A DNA stretch of 7,189 nucleotides from Gammaproteobacteria bacterium. GTDB taxonomy: Bacteria > Pseudomonadota > Gammaproteobacteria > Pseudomonadales > JAUIKI01. The number at the start of each line of letters is the position of its first letter. The first letter of the stretch is position 1. The DNA lies in the NCBI GenBank assembly GCA_030430875.1, contig JAUIKI010000070.1, positions 1-7,189 of the forward strand, written 5' to 3'. A program made the translations under genes and the position numbers. Below the pieces are notes generated by a model that had not been told where the DNA came from, did not search any database, and saw only the letters and a list, made by a program, of their open reading frames with translations. Positions 1-6,494 of this stretch are shown here, one piece after another.

Positions 1-501
1 ATAGTCTTCATCGGGGGATGGCCTGGATTCAGCATTAATATCAACAAAAGCCCAACCTGAATACGCAAAATGGATGGGGCCAGTTGAAAGCTTTGCAATA
101 GGATCATCAACCTGCATTTTTTCTATGAAGCTTTTTGCATCCTGCATGCCAATAACATGGGCAATATCAAACAAAAAATTTCGGCCAATTTGGATAGCTT
201 GGTCATGTCCACGATCAGCATAAAGTGATTGAAAAACATGAAAAAAATCATATGACAACGCCGAAGCACGCACTAAAATATAACGCTGACCACTAATTTC
301 AATAGTGCCTTTTGTTGGATCTGTTTTTATTCCCTTAAAATACTCTTGAACAATTTTCTGCGCATTATCAAAAATTTCTGCAAATTGTTCAGGAACTGCA
401 ACAGTTGCACCTTTAACTGCATGAAATGGTTTCTTACGAAGAATTATATTCTCACGTTCAAGTTCAGCAATACGATGTTTGAGCTGCTCTATTTCATCCA
501 T
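1..501 (-). CDS. XylR_N-domain sensory protein, N-terminal part (3' end outside window)
   Basis: The open frame reads leftward from ATG at 501-499 and runs off the window edge after 167 codons without a stop. A GTG two codons upstream (507-505) is an alternative start; a TAA directly before it (510-508) bounds the frame. No strong ribosome binding site is visible. Residues 1-25 form a short leucine-heptad helix (IEQLKHRIAELERENIILRK), probably a coiled-coil dimeriser. From about residue 55 the sequence matches the ligand-sensing domain of XylR/DmpR-type regulators (XylR_N): GTIEISGQRYILVRASAL, then a GRNFLFDIAHVIGMQDAKSF stretch, then GPIHFAYSGWAFVDI and ESRPSPDEDY. No signal peptide or membrane segment is seen, so it is cytosolic. 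In this family the domain, often followed by V4R, binds small (often aromatic) molecules and controls a sigma-54 activator or kinase output. Which output this gene has cannot be seen here. The domain assignment is fairly sure; ligand and role are unknown. Confidence 0.75.
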   Translation of the reverse strand, partial: MDEIEQLKHRIAELERENIILRKKPFHAVKGATVAVPEQFAEIFDNAQKIVQEYFKGIKTDPTKGTIEISGQRYILVRASALSYDFFHVFQSLYADRGHDQAIQIGRNFLFDIAHVIGMQDAKSFIEKMQVDDPIAKLSTGPIHFAYSGWAFVDINAESRPSPDEDY

Positions 502-528
502 ATGCACTTATCATTGTTTTAGCATTGA

Positions 529-558
529 ACTACACCTATATCTTCTAAGTATAGTCAA
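529..558 (-). promoter_or_regulatory. Possible sigma-70-type promoter for the leftward XylR_N gene
   Basis: On the minus strand TTGACT (558-553) is one base from the -35 consensus and is followed after 18 bp by TGTAGT (534-529), which matches four of six -10 positions. It lies about 28 bp upstream of the ATG at 501. A TATACT hexamer (553-548) also exists but has no -35 partner at a proper distance. In AT-rich DNA such matches arise often by chance. Confidence 0.2.
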
Positions 559-577
559 ATTTGGCGTAATGCTTTGA

Positions 578-607
578 TTGACAACTAAATGTCTATAAAA
601 ATTCAAA
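578..607 (+). promoter_or_regulatory. Perfect -35 hexamer upstream of first kinase; -10 unclear
   Basis: TTGACA at 578-583 is a perfect -35 match in the divergent intergenic region. At spacers of 16-18 bp only weak -10 candidates exist, the best being TTCAAA at 602-607 with three matches of six. TATAAA at 594-599 is too close. If this promoter is used it would need an activator, and it would give a leader of roughly 70 bp for the kinase gene starting at 685. Confidence 0.2.
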
Positions 608-643
608 AAAATCAGATCGTTAGCAAATAAAATAAAAAATAAG

Positions 644-653
644 CTAAGCTTAG
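644..653. promoter_or_regulatory. 10-bp perfect palindrome, possible operator
   Basis: CTAAGCTTAG is a perfect inverted repeat located 31 bp before the ATG of the first kinase gene. It sits within a locally repetitive string (ATAAGCTAAGCTTAGATAAG). Its position would suit a dimeric regulator acting on the leader or promoter, but a single 10-bp palindrome in AT-rich DNA is weak evidence. Confidence 0.15.
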
Positions 654-684
654 ATAAGACGAAAACAGAAAATATACCTATCTT

Positions 685-3453
685 ATGCAAGGCAAAAAAA
701 TCTTGAAAATTGCCTCAAAACTTCCTGTGCAATTTTACAGCTACTTTCTTGCTGTCTATTTGATGTTGCTCTGCCAAACATTAAACGCCACAGAAATCCT
801 TCTAACAGAACATGAAGATCGAATTTCACTTGACGGAAAAATAGGATACTTTATTGATTTTAAAAGAGATTTCCCTGAACAGGGTATTATAAACAAAACC
901 CATCTTCCACGCTTCAACATGGCAAAATCTGCCACTTTAAGCTTCAAAGAAATTGATACTCCCATTTGGATTAAAATTGAACTTAACAACCCAACTAAAG
1001 AACCAATACCACTCACCATTGCCATCAATTATTCATGGATTAGCCATATTGAGTTTTATGACATAGATTCAAGTGGAGTAAATAAAACACTCACTGGTGT
1101 TAACTATCCACATAGCTTGAGACCCATTGATCATCGCTCATATATTTTTCCAATTGAAATCCCCCCTCAAAATACGAAAACACTACTGTTTCACATCAAA
1201 AGTAAATTCTTTATTCGCCTACCTTTCTCTATCAGCAAACCTGAAGCATTCATTCATGATGATCAAATTGCTAACTTAGTCATTGGTAGTTATTTTGGCA
1301 TCATGTTAGTTATGTTTTTATACAACTTTTTTCTGTGGATCACTATACGTGACATTGCCTATTTTTATTATATAGCAATGATTTTCACCTCAGCTGCGTA
1401 CCAATTAAATCATACTGGGCTGTCATCAGTGCTAATGCCAAATGCAATGTGGTGGAATCAATATGGACCAATGATTTCAACACCACTAATCGTTGTCTTC
1501 ATTGTGCAGTTTGGACGAAAATTCTTAAACATGCGCGGCATAATGCCCCGATTTGATCGATTCATGGGGACAATTATCTGGATTCCAATCATCCTCACAA
1601 CCATCGCACTAACCCCTTACCACATCTACGCACAAAAAATAGTTGCTTTTTTCAACTTAACCATCGCTTTTGCACAGCTTGGTTTTGGGATACTAGCTTA
1701 TCGCAATGGGTACAAGCCTGCAGCTTATTATATTACTGCATACATTTCTTTTATCAGTTTTACTGTGTTCATTCCTCTTTATGTGCTGGGTGTTGTACCT
1801 TACTCAGGACTAGTTCATTGGAGCTTCCAAATTGGCAGCGGACTAGAGACAGTATTACTTTCATTAGCACTTGCTGATCGAATCAATACACTAAAACGTG
1901 AAAAATTTGAATCCGTGCGTCAAATAGCTGAGGCTAATGCTAAATCTGAAGCCAAAAGTGACTTCTTGGCCAAAATGAGTCATGAAATCAGAACCCCCAT
2001 GAATGGTGTACTTGGCATGGCAACCTTGCTAAACACAACAAAACTTAATGCGACTCAAAAGCTCTATACAACCACTATCCAAAATTCTGGCAAAGCGCTA
2101 TTAAATGTCATTAATGATGTATTGGATTTATCTAAAATAGAAGCAAAAAAAATTAAACTTGAAAATATCCCATTCAATCTCGCTGATATTATAGATGAGT
2201 GTAGTTCCATCTTTGCTGGATCAGCTTCTGAAAAGCATGTTATCTTTTTATGCTCAACAAAAGATAACGTTCCTAATGCGTTAATTGGTGATCCAGCAAG
2301 GCTTCGACAAATCCTTTTAAATCTCCTAAGCAATGCATTCAAGTTCACAAACCATGGATCAATCACATTGACCATTGCGCCTGAAGATCAAAATGATCAG
2401 CAAACTACTCTAAAATTCACGGTGAAAGATACCGGTATAGGCATTGAACCTGCGGTTCAAAAACAACTATTTCAATCATTCACTCAGGCTGACAGTTCAA
2501 TCACGCGACGTTATGGCGGAACAGGACTTGGCCTCACCATTGCAAAACAACTTTCTTCACTCATGCAAGGAAAAATTGGCGTTGAAAGCATTCCAAATCA
2601 TGGATCAAAATTTTGGTTCACAGCCAATTTCATGAAACAACAAATCTCTGAAAAAACCACTAAAGAATCACTAAAATCTGTTCATGCAATTTTAATCACA
2701 ACATCTCAAGAATTACAAAATTTCATTGAACAACATGCTAATCGATGGGAAATTCACCTAACAATTATCAATAATCTAAAACCCTTCGAATTTAACGAAA
2801 AATTATCCTCCTCTCCAACATTATTAATCGTTGACTACGACCTGATGGAGGCAATGAACCAAATACTGAAAACACACCTAGAACACACCAAAGATATACC
2901 TATTTTATTTATTCAAAATTTTCATAGGGAAGAACCACCAGAAATCAATGATAATGCGTATTTACTTCAGCCACCAATTACAACACAAAAATTTTGGGAA
3001 AAATTAAACGCCATCATTACAGACAAACCAAATACTAAGGAAAAAAACTCACCCATATTTTGCATAAAAAATCCAAAAAATAAAAACATCCTAATTGCCG
3101 AAGACAATCAAGTTAACCAAATTGTTATAAAAGGGTTACTCAAAAAATTAGGACTAAATCCGACCATTGTTATTAATGGCAAAGAAGCTGTAGAGCTATA
3201 CCAAAAAAAACCAATATTTTCTGTGATACTGATGGATTGTGAAATGCCAATTTTAGACGGTTACTCAGCAACTCAAAAAATTCGGGAATTTGAGCGTGAA
3301 AATAAGCTGGAGCCTACGCCAATCATTGCATTAACTGCACATGCTTTGCAGGAACATCGTGAAAAAAGCCTACAATCTGGAATGAATGCTCATTTAAGCA
3401 AACCGATTATTGCTAATGAGCTAATTAAAACGTTATCGACCTGGATGAATTAG
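685..3453 (+). CDS. 7TMR-DISM hybrid sensor histidine kinase/response regulator (paralog 1)
   Basis: This 922-residue inner-membrane hybrid kinase begins with a signal peptide (basic start, hydrophobic 17-30, likely cleavage after LNA at residue 35). Residues about 38-190 resemble 7TMR-DISMED2 (TPIWIKIELNNP, YSWISHIEFYD). Seven hydrophobic helices follow, at about 197-218, 224-241, 262-278, 295-312, 318-338, 347-371 and 379-398. A charged helical linker leads to HisKA with phospho-acceptor H433 (SHEIRTPMNG). HATPase_c shows the N-box N550 (NLLSNAFKF), D582 of DTGIGI, the F-box LFQSFTQAD (595-603) and GGTGLGL (611-617). Residues about 665-780 are a degenerate receiver. The C-terminal receiver (about 801-920) has E806/D807, phospho-site D851, T884 and K906, all intact. 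No HPt domain is present, so phosphate must leave through a separate partner or return to the kinase. The start at 685 is the first in-frame ATG after TAA at 655-657 and gives the complete signal peptide; no Shine-Dalgarno sequence is evident. The signal sensed is unknown. A paralog lies 141 bp downstream on the same strand. Confidence 0.93.
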   Translation: MQGKKILKIASKLPVQFYSYFLAVYLMLLCQTLNATEILLTEHEDRISLDGKIGYFIDFKRDFPEQGIINKTHLPRFNMAKSATLSFKEIDTPIWIKIELNNPTKEPIPLTIAINYSWISHIEFYDIDSSGVNKTLTGVNYPHSLRPIDHRSYIFPIEIPPQNTKTLLFHIKSKFFIRLPFSISKPEAFIHDDQIANLVIGSYFGIMLVMFLYNFFLWITIRDIAYFYYIAMIFTSAAYQLNHTGLSSVLMPNAMWWNQYGPMISTPLIVVFIVQFGRKFLNMRGIMPRFDRFMGTIIWIPIILTTIALTPYHIYAQKIVAFFNLTIAFAQLGFGILAYRNGYKPAAYYITAYISFISFTVFIPLYVLGVVPYSGLVHWSFQIGSGLETVLLSLALADRINTLKREKFESVRQIAEANAKSEAKSDFLAKMSHEIRTPMNGVLGMATLLNTTKLNATQKLYTTTIQNSGKALLNVINDVLDLSKIEAKKIKLENIPFNLADIIDECSSIFAGSASEKHVIFLCSTKDNVPNALIGDPARLRQILLNLLSNAFKFTNHGSITLTIAPEDQNDQQTTLKFTVKDTGIGIEPAVQKQLFQSFTQADSSITRRYGGTGLGLTIAKQLSSLMQGKIGVESIPNHGSKFWFTANFMKQQISEKTTKESLKSVHAILITTSQELQNFIEQHANRWEIHLTIINNLKPFEFNEKLSSSPTLLIVDYDLMEAMNQILKTHLEHTKDIPILFIQNFHREEPPEINDNAYLLQPPITTQKFWEKLNAIITDKPNTKEKNSPIFCIKNPKNKNILIAEDNQVNQIVIKGLLKKLGLNPTIVINGKEAVELYQKKPIFSVILMDCEMPILDGYSATQKIREFERENKLEPTPIIALTAHALQEHREKSLQSGMNAHLSKPIIANELIKTLSTWMN

Positions 3454-3594
3454 AAGCAAGCTCCTAAGCTGGTAGTACAAACTAAGAAAAAGTAGATTAA
3501 CATGAAAATGCAAGAATATAGCAACAAATCATATAAAACCAAATGTTTCGTCGATGCACTTAATGAAAACGGGGAATATTAATCAATACATACC
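3454..3594. other. Spacer between the two kinase genes
   Basis: This 141-bp gap has no strong promoter pair and no intrinsic terminator; the only hairpin near the preceding stop is a 4-bp AGCT/AGCT stem (3459-3470) without a T-run. Read-through from the first kinase gene to the second is therefore plausible, although the length is large for a tight operon. A 26-codon open frame occupies 3502-3582. Confidence 0.5.
3502..3582 (+). CDS. Possible 26-aa small ORF between the kinases
   Basis: ATG at 3502 opens a 26-codon frame ending with TAA at 3580-3582. It is in the same reading frame as the second kinase and stops 12 bp before that gene's ATG. The peptide is polar (begins MKMQEYSNKSYK, one Cys, ends ENGEY) and has no hydrophobic segment. 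I recognise no family and see no clear ribosome binding site. It could be a leader peptide affecting translation of the next gene, or simply a chance frame; chance is more likely. Confidence 0.15.
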   Translation: MKMQEYSNKSYKTKCFVDALNENGEY

Positions 3595-6393
3595 ATGAAA
3601 AATCGCGATCAATGGATGATTCTTAGCAAAATATTTAGGCAAACTTTCATGCTAGGCCTGGCTGTTTCTTGCTTATTAATACAACATACTTTTGCTGAAA
3701 CGTTGGTACTAGAAAAAGAAAAAAATTACTACTCACTCGAAAACAAAGTTGAATATTTAATTGACAGAACTCATAGCCTAACCATAAATGACCTTATTTC
3801 AGATCAAAAAGAACTCACATTTCAGACAATCCAAAACACCATCCTGAATTTTGACGTAGCCAATACACCAATTTGGTTAAAAATCACCATTGAAAATCCA
3901 CTAGTTATCTCAAAAGAGCTAGTGATACAAATTGAATATGCCTGGATAAGTCATCTAGAGCTTTATAAAAAAGTAAATGGAGCGATTCAGCTCACAACTA
4001 CTGGGGTTGATTATCCGAATGCAACCAAGCCTATTGAAAGCAGATCGTATACATTTCCAATAGACCTCCAAGCAAAATCTGAACAAACATTTTATATTAA
4101 AGTAACCAATCGTTACCTGACTCGCATGCCTATTTCAGTATCAACTAAAAAAACATTTATTCACAATGAGCGAATCATTAATATTATTTCAGGAGTTTAC
4201 TATGGCTTGATGATAGCCATGTTTATCTACAATTTATTTTTATTTATCACCACCAAAGATATTGCTTACTTTTTTTATATTGGCTCTATTTTCTTCTCAG
4301 TATCCTATCAAGCTGCCCATGGAGCCATCTATTCAATTGTTTTCCCCGCAGCTATTTGGTGGAATCAAAATGCCATTCTAATTTCTGCTCCTATGATATT
4401 GGTTTTTATGATTCAATTTGGTCGATCTTTTTTGCACACTAAAAGCAGGTTGCCAAAATTTGATCGATTCATGGTTGTCACTCTAATCATTTCAGCAATA
4501 TTTATGGCTTTTTCGCTCACACCATATGGAGCACTTGCACAAAAGGCAATTGCATTATTTGCACTCGCGACCATTCTATCTCAACTAACTGCTGGCATAT
4601 TGGTTTATCGACAAGGTTACAAACCAGCTATTTACTATATATTGGCTTATTCCGCTTTCGTTAGTTTTTCTACGATTGTACCTGCTTCAGTTTTAGGGAT
4701 TATTCCCTATAGTCCATTTGTTGCTTGGACTTATCAAATTGGCAGTGGGTTGGAAACCATGCTACTTTCTTTAGCGCTTGCTGATCGAATTAACACATTG
4801 AAACGTGAAAAATTTGAGTCACTCAAAAAAGTTACAGAAGCAACCGCAAAGTCAGAAGCTAAAAGTGATTTCTTGGCTAAAATGAGTCATGAAATTCGAA
4901 CGCCCATGAATGGGGTATTGGGTATGACAATGCTGCTCAATGCTACAAAACTTAACTCAACTCAAAAATACTATACCAAAACCATTCAAAATTCTGGGAA
5001 AGCTCTACTTAATGTTATTAATGACATTCTTGATCTCTCAAAAATAGAAGCAAAAAAAATTGCACTAGAGAAAATCACCTTTAAACTATCTGACATTATT
5101 GATGAATGTGCATCAATCTTTACCAGCACTGCATTTGAAAAAAACATTCTGTTTTTTTGTAACACCAAGCCAAACACTCCTAATTCACTCATTGGTGATC
5201 CAGCAAGACTCAGGCAAATCATTCTAAATCTTTTAAGCAATGCATTTAAGTTTACCGACAAAGGTGTAATCACCTTAACCATTGACATAAAATCTAATCA
5301 CACTGACAAAACAGTCCTATTATTCACTGTTCAAGATAGTGGAATAGGAATTGATCCCATTGTCAAAAAACAATTATTTCAGTCTTTCACTCAAGCTGAT
5401 AGCTCGATCACACGACGCTATGGCGGCACAGGTCTTGGTTTGACAATTGCCAAACAACTCACTGAGCTCATGCAGGGGGAAATCGGTATTGAGAGCATTC
5501 CTAATCATGGCTCAAAATTTTGGTTTACCGCACATTTCTTGAAAGACAAAGCACCAAAAAAATCGTTAAAAAACACGCTGGAACATACTCATCTAACGCT
5601 TATGACGCATTCTCTGCCACTTAAAAACTTCATTAGTGAACATGCTCGTTATTGGGGCATGGAAATGATGCAAACATTAGATTTCAGCAAATCCACTCCA
5701 TTGCTCTTTCCTGCAGACACTAAAGAAAAAACCTTAATTCTTATTGACATGGATTCTACTCCTATTGAGAACGAATTATTAGAAGACCTGATTGAAAAGA
5801 ATAGTCACGTCAAACTATTATTATTGACGAAACAACATGACATTCAACATTTAGGGTTATCGAAAAAAATGCAATCCTACCTTACTCAAACACCAACAAC
5901 CAGTCATCAACTCTATCAAATAGTGCAATCACTCATTGCCAAAAGCAAGCTCACCAAATCATTTAACCAACTTAGTGATCATTATCCCGCCTATTTTAAA
6001 CAACTATCAATTCTCATTGCCGAAGACAATCCAGTTAACCAGATTGTTATTCAAGGCATGCTACGAAAATTGCACGTCAATTCAACTGTGGTGGAAAATG
6101 GTCAGCAAGCATTAGAAATATTTCAACAACAAAAGAATTATGATTTAGTTTTCATGGATTGCGAAATGCCAATAATGGACGGCTATACTGCCACAAAAAA
6201 GATTCGAGAATTTGAGAAAAACCATTCAAAACATGCAACTCCCATCATCGCTCTATCAGCGCATGCTATGCAAGAGCATCGAGAAAAAAGCATGACCAGC
6301 GGAATGGATGATCATTTGTCTAAACCTATTGATATTGAAGAGCTCATTGAAACTATAAAAAAATGGATTTCTAACCGATCAAATCAAGCCTAA
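3595..6393 (+). CDS. 7TMR-DISM hybrid sensor histidine kinase/response regulator (paralog 2)
   Basis: This 932-residue protein has the same layout as its upstream neighbour. The signal peptide has basic residues before a hydrophobic core (18-30) and a likely cleavage after TFA at residue 34. A 7TMR-DISMED2-like domain follows (TPIWLKITIENP, YAWISHLELYK; about 35-190), then seven membrane helices from about 196 to 397. The linker ADRINTLKREKFES is identical to that of paralog 1. HisKA has H432 (SHEIRTPMNG). HATPase_c has N549, D581 of DSGIGI, LFQSFTQAD and GGTGLGL (610-616). A diverged receiver-like segment spans about 663-790. The terminal receiver (about 804-925) keeps E810/D811, phospho-site D855 (FMDCEMPIMDGY), S888 in place of Thr, and K910. 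As in paralog 1 there is no HPt domain. The start at 3595 fits the signal peptide; an in-frame TAA lies 12 bp upstream. The nearest purine-rich tract, GGGGA (3571-3575), is 19 bp away and too distant for a normal Shine-Dalgarno. The pair arose by tandem duplication; the differing sensor domains suggest separate signals. Confidence 0.93.
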   Translation: MKNRDQWMILSKIFRQTFMLGLAVSCLLIQHTFAETLVLEKEKNYYSLENKVEYLIDRTHSLTINDLISDQKELTFQTIQNTILNFDVANTPIWLKITIENPLVISKELVIQIEYAWISHLELYKKVNGAIQLTTTGVDYPNATKPIESRSYTFPIDLQAKSEQTFYIKVTNRYLTRMPISVSTKKTFIHNERIINIISGVYYGLMIAMFIYNLFLFITTKDIAYFFYIGSIFFSVSYQAAHGAIYSIVFPAAIWWNQNAILISAPMILVFMIQFGRSFLHTKSRLPKFDRFMVVTLIISAIFMAFSLTPYGALAQKAIALFALATILSQLTAGILVYRQGYKPAIYYILAYSAFVSFSTIVPASVLGIIPYSPFVAWTYQIGSGLETMLLSLALADRINTLKREKFESLKKVTEATAKSEAKSDFLAKMSHEIRTPMNGVLGMTMLLNATKLNSTQKYYTKTIQNSGKALLNVINDILDLSKIEAKKIALEKITFKLSDIIDECASIFTSTAFEKNILFFCNTKPNTPNSLIGDPARLRQIILNLLSNAFKFTDKGVITLTIDIKSNHTDKTVLLFTVQDSGIGIDPIVKKQLFQSFTQADSSITRRYGGTGLGLTIAKQLTELMQGEIGIESIPNHGSKFWFTAHFLKDKAPKKSLKNTLEHTHLTLMTHSLPLKNFISEHARYWGMEMMQTLDFSKSTPLLFPADTKEKTLILIDMDSTPIENELLEDLIEKNSHVKLLLLTKQHDIQHLGLSKKMQSYLTQTPTTSHQLYQIVQSLIAKSKLTKSFNQLSDHYPAYFKQLSILIAEDNPVNQIVIQGMLRKLHVNSTVVENGQQALEIFQQQKNYDLVFMDCEMPIMDGYTATKKIREFEKNHSKHATPIIALSAHAMQEHREKSMTSGMDDHLSKPIDIEELIETIKKWISNRSNQA

Positions 6394-6494
6394 ATCTAGA
6401 TTATCTCAATACAAAATAAGGCATTCCTGCTAAAATCAGCGTTATTTGAGACCTTCGCACTAAAAAACAATGAAGAAAAAGTCAGGATGATATC
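6394..6494. other. Spacer between second kinase and flavoprotein gene
   Basis: About 100 bp with no good terminator. An imperfect, bulged inverted repeat (CTCAA...AATAA at 6405-6419 against TTATTTGAG at 6442-6450) is not followed by a T-run. TAAAAT at 6431-6436 resembles a -10 box but has no matching -35. Whether the flavoprotein gene has its own promoter or is read through from the kinase cannot be settled. Confidence 0.4.
6484..6487 (+). promoter_or_regulatory. Ribosome binding site of the flavoprotein gene
   Basis: AGGA ends seven bases before the ATG at 6495, a normal Shine-Dalgarno arrangement, and it decides the start. It is the only clear ribosome binding site in the window: both kinase genes lack one. 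A palindrome, ATGATATCAT (6487-6496), overlaps the start codon and may be accidental. Confidence 0.6.

Noticed and set aside
756..1028. Antisense open frame of 90 codons opposite the sensor domain of the first kinase.
   Set aside because: Overlaps a supported gene, and no equivalent is conserved opposite the paralog.
2064..2375. Antisense open frame of about 100 codons opposite the HisKA/HATPase region of the first kinase.
   Set aside because: It lies entirely opposite a well-supported coding region and its product resembles no family. A similar antisense frame opposite the same domain of the second kinase (4986-5288) is explained by homology of the sense strands.
2444..2635. Plus-strand 63-codon frame overlapping the HATPase region.
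   Set aside because: Out-of-frame reading within a conserved catalytic domain; product is not recognisable.
3459..3470. AGCT-CCTA-AGCT hairpin after the first kinase stop codon as a terminator.
   Set aside because: Only a 4-bp stem and no following T-run.
4986..5288. Antisense open frame opposite the second kinase.
   Set aside because: Shadow of the conserved sense coding sequence, with no ribosome binding site or domain.
6405..6450. Inverted repeat after the second kinase as a rho-independent terminator.
   Set aside because: The stem is interrupted and AT-rich, and no T-run follows it.
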